DNA of 64,000 bases from Tautonia rosea. Lineage in GTDB: Bacteria; Planctomycetota; Planctomycetia; Isosphaerales; Isosphaeraceae. The notes below the pieces were generated by a model. That model worked only from the letters and a program-made list of their open reading frames with translations. It had not been told where the DNA came from and ran no database searches. Of this stretch, positions 1 to 9,161 are shown in pieces. Each line of letters begins with the position of its first letter. Position 1 is the first letter of the stretch. The stretch covers positions 59,911-123,910 of the forward strand of contig NZ_JABBYO010000019.1 of the NCBI RefSeq assembly GCF_012958305.1, read 5' to 3'. The position numbers were made by a program, and so were the translations under genes.

Positions 1-1
1 C

Positions 2-625
2 ATCTCCCCTTCGGTCATCGAACGCCCGGACCTCGGCCCGACGGACCGTTTCTTCCCTCCCGGTTCATTCGTTGCCGAGTTGGCCGCGCGAAATCCGGTC
101 CGATGCTCCACGGTCATGCTCCGCGTCGAGGCCCTGAACGACGTCGGCGGCTTTGACCCAGCATATCGCTATGCCGTCGACTGGGACTGCTGGCTCCGGA
201 TTGCCCGCTGCTGGTCGGTCGCCTGGCTCGCGACTCCCTCGGTCGCCGTCCGCTGGCATGCCGAGAGTGAAACGCACCGCTTTCATCGCGGGTCGTCCGA
301 TCTTGATGAGGTGGCCCAGCTCCTCGACCAGATCCACTCCCACGACGCCGCCGTCCTTCCCCATCCTCGTAATCTGCGCCGGTCCGCCAATCGATCCCTC
401 TCGGCCGCCTACCTCAACCGATCACTCGACGCCCTTCACGCCGGCAACGCCCCCCTGGCCAGCTCGTGCCTCCGTCGCTCCCTCTCCCTGCATCGCCCCA
501 TTCTGTTTCGCATCCTTCGCGACCCTCGCCTCGCCTTCCAGATGGCCACACTTGCCATTGCTCCCCACTGGGCCTCACGACAATTCCAGCGACCTGATAA
601 GCCGACAGACTCAGCGGGGTTCTGA
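2..625 (+). CDS. Glycosyltransferase family 2, C-terminal part (5' end outside window)
   Basis: The frame is open from the left edge, so the gene begins before the window and only about 207 C-terminal residues are visible. They include GGFDP followed by YAVDWDCWLRIA, the acceptor-side signature of GT-A fold family 2 glycosyltransferases, where an ED/WD pair supplies the catalytic base. About 100 residues follow that are rich in Arg, Ser and His and include a helical segment (SLSAAYLNRSLDAL). Such enzymes move sugars from nucleotide-sugars to polysaccharide or glycolipid acceptors at the inner membrane face. The substrate cannot be read from this fragment. The family call is firm; the specific role is unknown. 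Confidence 0.8.
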   Translation: MSPSVIERPDLGPTDRFFPPGSFVAELAARNPVRCSTVMLRVEALNDVGGFDPAYRYAVDWDCWLRIARCWSVAWLATPSVAVRWHAESETHRFHRGSSDLDEVAQLLDQIHSHDAAVLPHPRNLRRSANRSLSAAYLNRSLDALHAGNAPLASSCLRRSLSLHRPILFRILRDPRLAFQMATLAIAPHWASRQFQRPDKPTDSAGF

Positions 626-1298
626 TCTCTCTGCGAGCGTCAAGGGCCACCATTCTTCCATACCCTCACAATCACGAGTGTATCGAGCGTAATGCACGTA
701 TCCCTGAATCCGGGCGGTCCTGGGATCATCCCCCGACACGCCTTTGAACCCTTCTCGAAGAAAACGTGACTACCCTTGTGAGAATTCGCGATCATTTCAG
801 TGGGGAAGCGACTCCATCCTGTAATCGATTCGCCAGGCGGTTCGTACCTTCGACCCCTCCGCTCTTTGGCAATTTGCTCGGCTCTGGCAAACAACATTCG
901 CCTTCGTCTTCGGTCGGTCCCGCTCGTCGCCAAACACACCCAAACCGGATCGAATCGCCAGCGCGAAACGAACCCATCGCTCTGTCTTGAATCCCGGAAC
1001 GAACCCAACCAATACTCGCGAAGCCCTGAAATTGCAGTGACTTACACTTCAGGATGCCATGCGTTCCAGAGCGTTCCCGGTCACGATCCGAAGCGCGATC
1101 TCGCAGGCCGCTTGTCCCTCCGATTCGGGTCTGAAATGGCACGGTGAGCGGGGGATTCTGGCAGCAATGCTGGAGCGGAACCCGTTGCAATCGAAGATCA
1201 TGCTCGAACTTGGGCTGGCTCGCATCGTAGAATGGTCTGCTCAGGACTGAGGCTTCTCCCCTCGATTCGCGAAATCCGACCCTTGGCGATTGCCGCTC
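626..1298. other. Intergenic stretch with no supported gene
   Basis: About 670 bases lie between the glycosyltransferase stop and the YgiQ start. Open frames on both strands here have low-complexity Arg/Ser/Pro-rich translations with no recognisable domain and no convincing ribosome binding site. I see no tRNA cloverleaf, no long inverted repeat and no consensus promoter. It presumably holds the terminator of the upstream gene and the promoter of the downstream gene. Confidence 0.5.
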
Positions 1299-3383
1299 AT
1301 GGACCTCGTTCAACTTCAACCGATCGCGACCGGACCGAACGAGCCAAACCGGGCCTTGACCCAGTTGCCGGTCCTCGATGATCGAGCGCCTCGACTCCTT
1401 CCTCCCCTTCCCGCCACCCGATCGGAGATGGACGCCCGAGGGTGGGATGCCGTCGATGTCGTCTTCGTCACCGGAGACGCCTACGTCGATCACCCGTCCT
1501 TCGCGAACGGCATCCTTGCCCGGGTTCTGGAAGCCGCAGGCTACCGCGTCGCCGTGCTGTCTCAGCCCGACTGGAAGAGCGCCGACCCCTGGCGCACGTT
1601 CGGCCGCCCTCGCCTGTTCTTCGCCATCAGTGCGGGGAACATGGACAGCATGATCAACCACTACACGGCCAACAAGAAGGTCCGCAACGACGACGCCTAT
1701 AGCCCTGGAGGCCGCATCGGACTTCGTCCCGACCGCGCGACGTTGCCCTACTGCCAGCGAGCCCGCGAGGCCTTCCCCGGCGTTCCGGTCATTGCCGGCG
1801 GGGTCGAGGCCTCCCTGCGACGCCTCGCACATTACGATTATTGGAGCGACACGGTCAAACGCTCCATCCTGCTCGACTCGAAGGCCGATCTAGTGGTCTT
1901 CGGCATGGGTGAGCAACCGATCCTGGAGATCGCCCGGCGGCTCGCCTCGGGAGAATCGATCAAGGACCTCCGCGACATGCGAGGCGTGGCCTATGCCCTG
2001 GGAGCTAAGGAATTGCCCCCGGCCGACTGCCTCGCGCTCCCGACCTTCGAGGAGGTCAGGTCCGACAAGGTCCAGTTTGCCAGGGCCACCCGGATGATCC
2101 ACCAGGAAACGAACCCACTCAATGCCCGACGCCTCGTTCAGTATCACGATCGACAGGCGATCGTCTGCAACCCCCCGGCCTTACCCGTTACCGAGGCCGA
2201 CATGGACCGCATCTACGACCTGCCTTACACCCGTCGGCCACACCCGATGTACGGCGACGAACCGATTCCGGCGTTTGAATCCATCAAGGACTCCGTGACC
2301 ATCATGCGCGGCTGCTTCGGCGGCTGCACCTTTTGCTCAATCACCGCGCATCAAGGGCGGATCATCCAATCCCGCTCGAAGAATTCGATTCTCAAGGAGT
2401 TGCAGGCCATCGGCCAGGACCCCAACTTCAAGGGAGTTGTCTCCGATATCGGCGGCCCGACCGCGAACATGTACCAGATGACCTGCACCCGCCCCGAGGT
2501 CGAGGCCGTTTGCAAGCGTCAGTCCTGCGTTCATCCGAAGATTTGCAAGCTGCTCGGCACCGACCACGGCCCCTTGATCGACCTCATGAAAGAGAGCCGC
2601 GAAATTCCTGGTATTCGGAAGGTCCTGGTCGCCTCGGGCGTCCGCATGGACCTGGCGCAGCAATCCCCCGAGTACCTTCAAGAACTCGCCGCCCACCACG
2701 TCGGCGGCCACCTGAAAGTGGCCCCTGAGCACACTGACCCCGAAGTGTTGAAACGGATGAAGAAGCCGGAGATCAACGATTACGAATCGTTCGACACCGC
2801 CTTCCGTGCCGCCAGCCAGCGGGCCGGGAAGACCCAGTACACGGTCCCCTACTTCATTGCCTCGCACCCCGGCAGTGACCTGAAGGCGATGATCAACCTC
2901 GCCCTGTTCCTCAAGCGTAACGGCTACAAGCCCGACCAGGTCCAGGATTTCATCCCGGCCCCGTTCGATGTGGCGACCTGCATGTACTACACCGGGCTCG
3001 ACCCGTTTACCGGCGAGGAAGTCTACATCGCCCGTCACCTCCGTGATCGGAAGCTTCAGCGGGCCTTGCTCCAGTTCTTCAAGCCCGAGAACTACTTTGA
3101 GGTCCGCGACGCCCTGCTGAAGGCTGGTCGATCCGACCTGATTGGAGCTGGGTGCGACTGCCTGATCCCCTCTCAGCCTCCAAAGGCCGCCCTTCGAGCC
3201 CGCATGGAACGAGCCAACAAGGCCATTGCCGAAGGTCGCTACGTCCACCAGATTGACTCGAAGTCGAAGTCCGATGGACAAGCCTCATTCGCTTCAGATT
3301 CAGAAAATTCTCGAAGTGGCAAAGGGCCACGATCAGCCGGCTATCGTCCGGGCCGTTCGGGCGCTCGGAGGCGAAAAGGATGA
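1299..3383 (+). CDS. YgiQ family radical SAM protein
   Basis: A 694-residue protein of the YgiQ/UPF0313 radical SAM family. The cluster motif is [10 protein letters not shown], a C-x3-C-x2-C arrangement that ligates a [4Fe-4S] cluster for reductive cleavage of S-adenosylmethionine. An N-terminal cobalamin-binding-like Rossmann region ([16 protein letters not shown]) precedes it, and the family-specific C-terminal region ([19 protein letters not shown]) follows the TIM-barrel core. The Lys/Arg/Ser-rich tail is typical. The physiological substrate of YgiQ is not established. I prefer ATG 1299; an in-frame TTG lies nine bases upstream. The stop overlaps the next start (ATGA at 3380), so the two genes are probably translationally coupled. 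Confidence 0.9.
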   Translation: MDLVQLQPIATGPNEPNRALTQLPVLDDRAPRLLPPLPATRSEMDARGWDAVDVVFVTGDAYVDHPSFANGILARVLEAAGYRVAVLSQPDWKSADPWRTFGRPRLFFAISAGNMDSMINHYTANKKVRNDDAYSPGGRIGLRPDRATLPYCQRAREAFPGVPVIAGGVEASLRRLAHYDYWSDTVKRSILLDSKADLVVFGMGEQPILEIARRLASGESIKDLRDMRGVAYALGAKELPPADCLALPTFEEVRSDKVQFARATRMIHQETNPLNARRLVQYHDRQAIVCNPPALPVTEADMDRIYDLPYTRRPHPMYGDEPIPAFESIKDSVTIMRGCFGGCTFCSITAHQGRIIQSRSKNSILKELQAIGQDPNFKGVVSDIGGPTANMYQMTCTRPEVEAVCKRQSCVHPKICKLLGTDHGPLIDLMKESREIPGIRKVLVASGVRMDLAQQSPEYLQELAAHHVGGHLKVAPEHTDPEVLKRMKKPEINDYESFDTAFRAASQRAGKTQYTVPYFIASHPGSDLKAMINLALFLKRNGYKPDQVQDFIPAPFDVATCMYYTGLDPFTGEEVYIARHLRDRKLQRALLQFFKPENYFEVRDALLKAGRSDLIGAGCDCLIPSQPPKAALRARMERANKAIAEGRYVHQIDSKSKSDGQASFASDSENSRSGKGPRSAGYRPGRSGARRRKG

Positions 3384-4837
3384 GGCCTCCTCGACCCGCT
3401 CGCAGCCGTCGCTCCGGCCCTTCCTCGACGCGTCCTCCTCGATTCGACCGCGATCAGGCCGAATCTGATGATCCGACGGCCTTGCTCGTTGAGCATGCGG
3501 TCTCCGCAGCGGACCTGGCCAGGGAAACCGCCTCAATTGCCTTGCAGGCAGAGTCGGCCGTGTTCGGCGATCACCGGCGGCCCGAGCCGCTCGTCACATC
3601 GTCTCTGAAGCGACTCCGAGCCTTTTCCCTGGTCGACCGTCTCTTTGTTTCTCGTTCGATTGATTCGCTCTTCCGCTGGTGGGGTTGGATCGAGCCACTC
3701 CGACTTGACCCAATTGAGTCAAGACTTCTGGTCGCCGTATTGCTCGATCGCTCGGAGATTCCCGAAGCGTGTCGCGTCTGGGCCCGCCAGATCGGTGTCG
3801 ATCCCCGCTGCCTTTCTCCGATCGGCAACGCCCCCAGCTGGGCTCGTCGGGCCGAGGCCTTCCGTCGCCTCGTAGAACAGCCCCGGGCCACCACCGAACC
3901 CTGGGCCTTGTTTCCCCGCTGGCTTCGGGACGAACTCCTCGAACCGCCCGGCGGTCAGCCGCTCAAACACCGAGTCGCGGATTTCCTTCAGACACTCCAG
4001 CAGCCAAGCCCTCCCTGGATCCGAGTCTACCGAGGTCAGCCCGAGGTCATCTGGAATCAACTCCGGAGCGCCGGCTGTTCTCCTCACGTGCACTCCCAAT
4101 ATCCCGACGCCGCATTGCTCGATCCTGGAACCATCCTTCAATCACTCGAACCTTTTCGACGCGGTGATATCGTCTCGCAAGACCTCTCCTCCCTGGTCGT
4201 CATCGCCTCCTGTGATGCGGATCCAGGAGAACGTTGGTGGTACGCAGGCAAACCCCGAGGCGAACGGGCTGTTCTTCTCGCGGATCGAATGTCGGGTAAA
4301 GGCACCCTGATCGTCGCCGAACTTGACGCCAGGAACCGCGTAAGAACCGCCCGAATTGCCCAACGAGGCCCGTATTCGAATGTGGCCACGCGCATCTGGG
4401 ATGGCCGTCACGTCGTCGGAAAGCCGGGGACGTATCATGGGGTATTACTCGAACCTCCCTGTACGGGCATGGGACTCTGGCGCCGAGATCCAGCTCTTCG
4501 TTGGCTCATGGATCGGGCTCACCTGAATCAAATGATCGAGCAGCAAGCCGGTCTGCTACGTGCCGTGGCCTCCGGGGTCCGTCCTGCAGGGGTCTTAATT
4601 TACGCGGTCCCCTCGCTCGTTCGCTCCGAGACAACGGATCAGGTCGAACGATTCCTCGGACAACATCCCGACTTTCAGCTCGATCCATTCCCCGATCCCA
4701 TCGATGGAACTCCAACCGATGGAACCTTTGTTCTCTGGCCCGATCGGGCCGATACCGAGGCCTGGTACCTCGCCCGAATGATTCGATCCCCTGACGTGCG
4801 TCACAGCCTGGGCGAACGTTTCGTGAAGGAGACTTAA
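3380..4837 (+). CDS. RsmB/NOL1-NOP2-Sun-like protein lacking the catalytic cysteine
   Basis: A 485-residue protein that aligns by motif order with RsmB, the 16S rRNA C967 methyltransferase. It has an N-terminal NusB-like helical part, then RGDIVSQD (RsmB: GLMTVQDASA), a degenerate SAM loop AGKPRGERA (family: CAAPGGKT), motif IV EPPCTGMGLWRRDP with C361, and LIYAVPSLVRSET (family: LVYATCSVLPEEN). The motif VI TCS triad reads VPS, with P411 in place of the nucleophilic cysteine. Canonical m5C chemistry therefore looks lost, although the fold seems retained. The start overlaps the ygiQ-like stop by four bases. It may be a non-catalytic rRNA-binding paralogue or an enzyme with altered chemistry. 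The family call is inferred from motifs only. Confidence 0.65.
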   Translation: MRPPRPARSRRSGPSSTRPPRFDRDQAESDDPTALLVEHAVSAADLARETASIALQAESAVFGDHRRPEPLVTSSLKRLRAFSLVDRLFVSRSIDSLFRWWGWIEPLRLDPIESRLLVAVLLDRSEIPEACRVWARQIGVDPRCLSPIGNAPSWARRAEAFRRLVEQPRATTEPWALFPRWLRDELLEPPGGQPLKHRVADFLQTLQQPSPPWIRVYRGQPEVIWNQLRSAGCSPHVHSQYPDAALLDPGTILQSLEPFRRGDIVSQDLSSLVVIASCDADPGERWWYAGKPRGERAVLLADRMSGKGTLIVAELDARNRVRTARIAQRGPYSNVATRIWDGRHVVGKPGTYHGVLLEPPCTGMGLWRRDPALRWLMDRAHLNQMIEQQAGLLRAVASGVRPAGVLIYAVPSLVRSETTDQVERFLGQHPDFQLDPFPDPIDGTPTDGTFVLWPDRADTEAWYLARMIRSPDVRHSLGERFVKET

Positions 4838-4957
4838 TCCCGCACCACTTTAGAGCGAACCACGACCGTTCACCTGTTTTGGCGCAAAGCGATCTCGGAA
4901 ATGGCTTCCCGCTCATTATCGCGGATCGCCCCGGGAACCCGGTGCACTAGAGGAGAC

Positions 4958-4987
4958 TTGACAGTGTCCAAGGTTTCACTCAATAGT
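4958..4987 (+). promoter_or_regulatory. Candidate sigma-70 promoter upstream of the sigma factor gene
   Basis: A perfect -35 hexamer TTGACA (4958-4963) is followed after 18 bases by AATAGT (4982-4987), which matches the consensus -10 at four of six positions. It lies about 80 bases before the sigma factor start, in the only intergenic space there. The -10 is weak, so this is a candidate only. Confidence 0.35.
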
Positions 4988-5064
4988 GCCATGAGGTTTA
5001 CCAGATTCATCATCATCTTCGTAACACGATCTCCGAACCAGGTAGGAACTAACGGAGCTGTCTG

Positions 5065-5673
5065 ATGCCTTTTATCGCTCCTCAAACGCCTCCTGACATC
5101 CACTTCCATCAGTTGCTTCGAGAAGCTCGTGATGGATCGACCGAAGCTCGTTGGCTCGTTGTTCAGCTCTTTCGAAAAATGATGCTAACGATCGCAAATG
5201 AGGAAGTGAATCAGGCGATTCAGGCACGTGAAGCTCCGTCTGATATCGTCCAAGAGACGATCGTTGAAGCACAGCGAGACCTGGATCGCTTCCACGGAAT
5301 GACCGAAAGCGAAATGCGCGGGTGGCTCAAAAGGGTTTTAAAACGCAATATCCAGAACCTGCATCTGAAATATCGCACGATCAAGCGTGACCTGAATCGT
5401 GAACGCCCAATCGAAGTGAAATCTCAGATGAGTGATCCGAAGATGACCGATCCGGGCCCTTCACCGAGTTCGGTGCTGGATCGTCGGGAACGGCTCCAGG
5501 GTATTGATCGAGCCATGAAAACCCTGCCAAAGCACTATCAGCAGGTCATCGAACTGTACTATCGGAAAGGTCTAAGTTTCACCCAAATTGGTGAGATTAT
5601 GGAGCGAACGGAAGGCGCTGTCCGACAACTTCACGCCCGTTCGCTTCATGAACTCAGCAAGCGAATGAGGTAG
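5065..5673 (+). CDS. ECF-like sigma-70 family RNA polymerase sigma factor
   Basis: A 202-residue two-domain sigma factor. Region 2 lies at about residues 10-90 (LLREARDGSTEARWLVVQLF, then SDIVQETIVEAQRD, the usual EDLVQET-type signature). Region 4 lies at about 145-200 (LPKHYQQVIELYYRKGLSF, TQIGEIMERTEGAVRQLHARS) and is the helix-turn-helix that reads the -35 element. It carries no extra sensory domain. It is followed directly by a strong hairpin and stands alone, with no adjacent anti-sigma gene. Planctomycetes carry many such factors; the regulon cannot be predicted from this sequence. Confidence 0.88.
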   Translation: MPFIAPQTPPDIHFHQLLREARDGSTEARWLVVQLFRKMMLTIANEEVNQAIQAREAPSDIVQETIVEAQRDLDRFHGMTESEMRGWLKRVLKRNIQNLHLKYRTIKRDLNRERPIEVKSQMSDPKMTDPGPSPSSVLDRRERLQGIDRAMKTLPKHYQQVIELYYRKGLSFTQIGEIMERTEGAVRQLHARSLHELSKRMR

Positions 5674-5702
5674 GTCAAGGATAAGGATACAGATAATAAA
5701 AT

Positions 5703-5735
5703 GCTGAGCGACCTTCGTTGCGAACGTCGCTCAGC
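5703..5735. terminator. Bidirectional hairpin terminator between sigma factor gene and nuoN
   Basis: A perfect 10-bp stem (GCTGAGCGAC at 5703-5712 with GTCGCTCAGC at 5726-5735) continues after one mismatch into TTCG/CGAA around a three-base loop. It lies between convergent genes. Read on the minus strand it is followed by a T-rich stretch (5688-5702), as expected for intrinsic termination of the nuo operon. Confidence 0.8.
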
Positions 5736-5750
5736 AAAGAGTTCGAGAGC

Positions 5751-7385
5751 TCAGCGATTTGTCATCCCCTCGAAGCGAGCGAGATTGTCAGTTACACTTT
5801 CGTCTGGGGATGCGTTGATTCGAGTCGGTGATGGTTGGTAGATGGCAGAAACTGCAGCCTGACGACTTGCCGTTTGCAAAGGCCAGGGAATGCAGCCAAG
5901 CACCAGACTCAACACCGCACAGGCACCAACTGCCGCCAGATTGGGCCAGGTGGGTCGAGATCGTTCCGTTGAGCTTGGGGTCTCAGCAGGGGAACCATAA
6001 TACATGGCTGCGACGATTCGCAAGTAATAATAGGCACCCACGGCCGCATTGATGACACCGATCAACGCCAGAAGACGAAGCGAGGGGATCCCCTGGATCG
6101 GCTCTGTATTCCATGCGGAAACGAAGATAAAGAACTTGCCCCAGAATCCCGCAAGCGGTGGAACTCCGGCAAGGCTGAACAGACAGAGTGCCATGGCAAG
6201 AGCCAGAAGGGGTCGAGTGCGAGACAGACCGGAAAGGTCATCGATCGTCTCCGCTCGCTCACCAGCAGCTTCAAGAAGGAGGATCACCCCGAAGGCTCCC
6301 AGCGTCATCAACGCATAGGCGGCCAGGTAAAAGAGAATCCCTTCGGCCCCTGAATTAGCTCCGAGATTCGAAGGATCTTCGACCGTGGCAAACGCCGCCG
6401 CAATACCAATCATCAGATAACCGGCATGGGCAATCGAAGAATAGGCGAACAGGCGCTTGAGGTTGGTCTGGACCAAGGCAACCGTATTGCCGAGCACCAA
6501 GGTTGTCGCAGCGATGATCCATGCCAGGAATACCGCACGCTCCGCGAGCATTGGATCACCCACACTGACCACCGAGGTGAGGACGCGGAGCATCGCCACA
6601 AAGCCGATACCCTTGGGAATCCAGGCAAGCAGGGCGGTGATGATGGTGGGAGCCCCCTGATAAACGTCGGGAGCATAAAAGTGAAACGGTACTGCGGCGA
6701 CCCGAAAGCCGAGCCCAGCGGTGATGAACACAACCGCAATGAGTCCGAACGTGACGTTTCCGGAGGTGATGATGCCGTCACCCTCATGCATCAGGAACGC
6801 CAACGCTTTGAGATTCGTGACGCCGGTCAACCCATAGAGATAGGCAAATCCGAAGAGCAGTAAGCCTGTTGAGAAGACACTCAAGAAAAAGTACTTCGTC
6901 GCAGCTTCTTGAGCCTGTCGATCACGCCTGGGCAAGTAGAGCAAGAGGTAGGTCGGGATCGAGATCAGTTCGAGTCCGACAAAGAGAAAGACCAGCTCAT
7001 TCGCCGCACTCACCAGCATCGAACCCGCGATAATAAAGAGGATCGCGCCGAAAAACTCGGGGGCTCGATCATCTCCGATTTGGTTTGAACCGAGTGCAAG
7101 TAAAATCAGACCCGTTAGGAGAAAGGCTAGTCTCGAATAGAGGGAGAGGGCGTCATTCAGAGCGACCGCTCCGTAAACGAAGTCAGTCGTGTCAAACCGT
7201 GCAATTGCGAGCAGGGTTACGAGCGAAGCAACGATTGCTGCGCCTGAGAGTCCAGCCCAGAGAGACCGCCCCCATCGCACGAATGGACCTGCCACCATGA
7301 TGGTCGCGGCGGAGATCGAGAGAACGATTTCCGGCAGCAAGATCAGGAGTGTCCGCGAGAGTGTTTCCGACTGATCGGGAGTCAT
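5751..7385 (-). CDS. nuoN: NADH-quinone oxidoreductase subunit N
   Basis: A 544-residue polytopic membrane protein with about 14 hydrophobic segments, one of the three antiporter-like subunits that move protons in complex I. Conserved family features include an interrupted helix region with HAGYLMIG and a broken-helix lysine/proline area around WIPKGIGFVA. It is the last gene of the operon. Its ATG overlaps the nuoM stop by four bases (ATGA), implying translational coupling. A strong hairpin follows 16 bases downstream of the stop. Length is slightly above the usual 480-500 residues because of a Ser/Thr/Pro-rich tail. Confidence 0.95.
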   Translation of the reverse strand: MTPDQSETLSRTLLILLPEIVLSISAATIMVAGPFVRWGRSLWAGLSGAAIVASLVTLLAIARFDTTDFVYGAVALNDALSLYSRLAFLLTGLILLALGSNQIGDDRAPEFFGAILFIIAGSMLVSAANELVFLFVGLELISIPTYLLLYLPRRDRQAQEAATKYFFLSVFSTGLLLFGFAYLYGLTGVTNLKALAFLMHEGDGIITSGNVTFGLIAVVFITAGLGFRVAAVPFHFYAPDVYQGAPTIITALLAWIPKGIGFVAMLRVLTSVVSVGDPMLAERAVFLAWIIAATTLVLGNTVALVQTNLKRLFAYSSIAHAGYLMIGIAAAFATVEDPSNLGANSGAEGILFYLAAYALMTLGAFGVILLLEAAGERAETIDDLSGLSRTRPLLALAMALCLFSLAGVPPLAGFWGKFFIFVSAWNTEPIQGIPSLRLLALIGVINAAVGAYYYLRIVAAMYYGSPAETPSSTERSRPTWPNLAAVGACAVLSLVLGCIPWPLQTASRQAAVSAIYQPSPTRINASPDESVTDNLARFEGMTNR

Positions 7386-9091
7386 TGGGCGATCACCTGC
7401 GCCGGTCCGGCGAGAAAGGCTCGAGGCGGCACTGTGTCGCGCTCGGCCGTGACGGTCTGTGTCGAATCAGCGGACCGAGCCACTCCCACCTCAGGGAAAC
7501 GAGCGACAATTGGCTCGATCGAAGGAGTGATCCGGTCAAAGAACGGTTTGGGATAAACGCCAATCAATACGATGAGGATCAACAATGGTGCCAGCCCGGC
7601 GATTTCGTACCACTGCACCGGAGGAACCTGGGGCTGGTGAGAATGCCCGTGGCCGTGCTGCTCTGGCTCTCGAAGCGGACCGAAGACTACACGTTGAAGC
7701 ATCACGAAGAGATAATAGGCGCCGAGAATGATCCCGAAGCCAGCGAACACCGCAGCGACGGGGAATCGGGCAAAGGTTCCGACGAGAATGGGAAACTCTC
7801 CGACGAACCCGTTCAGGCCCGGAACCGCAGCCGAACCGAGTGATGCGAGGATCAAGAAGAAGGCAAGCAAGGGCATCCGGTTCCAGACCCCGCCCATCTG
7901 GCTCATCTCTCTCGTGTGGTATCGCTCGTAGAGAATTCCAACACAAGCAAAGAGCGCCCCGGTGGTCAGACCGTGATTGATCATTTGAAGCACGGCACCA
8001 TCGACACTCACCAAGGTCATCGAGAACAACCCCAGCGCGATGAAACCCATGTGGCTGACCGAGCTGTATGCAACGAGTCGTTTCACGTCAGACTGTGCCA
8101 GGGCAGTCAGTGCTCCATAGAGAATCCCGATGACAGCGATTGTGACCAACATGGGGGCGAGGGCAGAGGCTCCCATCGGTGTCATGGCCAGATTGAAACG
8201 GAGGAAACCGTAACCGCCAACCTTAAGCAAAACACCCGCGAGCAAGACGGAACCCGCCGTGGGAGCTTCGACGTGAGCCAGTGGCAGCCACGTGTGGAAG
8301 GGAAAAAGGGGAACCTTGATGGCAAACCCGGCAAATAGAAGTAAGAAAATCAGAACCTGGGGTTGGAGCAAGAACGTTCCATACCCGTCCGGTCCGACAA
8401 TCGTTCGGGTGTTGTTCCAATCATCCCAGGGAAGATTCGCCAACCCGGAAGTCAACTCAGGGATGGAGAAAGTCAAAACGTGCTCAGGTGTGTATTTGTA
8501 ATGAACGACAATCAGTGCAATCACACCGAGCAAGGTCAACAAACTTCCAGCCAGCGTGTACAAGAAAAAGGTGATGGATGCACGTTTTCGTTCCGGTCCA
8601 CCGAAAAGCCCCACAAGGAAGAACAAGGGGATCAGGGTGAACTCGAAGAAGATGTAGAACAAAACAACATCCAGGCTGGCGAACAGCCCAAGAAGCCCGG
8701 TTTCGAGGAATAGGAGCAGTGCGTAATATGTGGGAGAACGATCTACGATGGAGGACCAGGACGAGAAGACCGCTGTAATCATCAGCAACGCGGTGAGGGT
8801 AAACAGAGAAAGCCCCAGTCCGTCGAGCCCCATCGCAAACCGGATACCCGACCCGTCTCCGAGGGAAACCCAGGGAAGACCATAATGCCCCTCGCTCGAT
8901 TGTGTTGAGAACTGAGGGTCTGCTGAGCCGACCTGAAACGCGAAGGTCAGGATGAGCGAGAGGGCGAGCGTGATCAGGGTCGTCACCAGGGCACCCGATC
9001 GGGCGACGGTATGGTCAAGCCTGGGCGCGAGTAGCAGCACGAGCCCCCCAAGGAGAGGGAGCAAGACCGTGATTACCAGGAGGGTTGCCAT
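7382..9091 (-). CDS. nuoM: NADH-quinone oxidoreductase subunit M
   Basis: A 569-residue antiporter-like proton-pumping subunit of complex I with about 14 transmembrane helices. Family landmarks are FEFTLIPLFFL with the conserved helix glutamate, KVPLFPFHTWLPLAHVEAPT, LLKVGGYGFLR and SVSHMGF. I chose the ATG at 9091 because AAGGA sits just upstream and the protein then begins with a hydrophobic helix. An upstream in-frame start at 9142 would add 17 hydrophilic residues. A short histidine-rich stretch (HGHGHSH) lies near residue 495. The stop overlaps the nuoN start. Confidence 0.95.
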   Translation of the reverse strand: MATLLVITVLLPLLGGLVLLLAPRLDHTVARSGALVTTLITLALSLILTFAFQVGSADPQFSTQSSEGHYGLPWVSLGDGSGIRFAMGLDGLGLSLFTLTALLMITAVFSSWSSIVDRSPTYYALLLFLETGLLGLFASLDVVLFYIFFEFTLIPLFFLVGLFGGPERKRASITFFLYTLAGSLLTLLGVIALIVVHYKYTPEHVLTFSIPELTSGLANLPWDDWNNTRTIVGPDGYGTFLLQPQVLIFLLLFAGFAIKVPLFPFHTWLPLAHVEAPTAGSVLLAGVLLKVGGYGFLRFNLAMTPMGASALAPMLVTIAVIGILYGALTALAQSDVKRLVAYSSVSHMGFIALGLFSMTLVSVDGAVLQMINHGLTTGALFACVGILYERYHTREMSQMGGVWNRMPLLAFFLILASLGSAAVPGLNGFVGEFPILVGTFARFPVAAVFAGFGIILGAYYLFVMLQRVVFGPLREPEQHGHGHSHQPQVPPVQWYEIAGLAPLLILIVLIGVYPKPFFDRITPSIEPIVARFPEVGVARSADSTQTVTAERDTVPPRAFLAGPAQVIAQ

Positions 9092-9161
9092 CTCGGATTC
9101 CTTCTCACCTCGGATCAATGCGGAGTGCTTGGATCGGATCAAACGAACAGTGTTTGAGGCA

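Noticed and set aside
792..1832. Long minus-strand open frame across the intergenic region and ygiQ-like start
   Set aside because: Most of it is antisense to a confident gene, the composition is Arg/Gly-rich, and no domain or ribosome binding site supports it.
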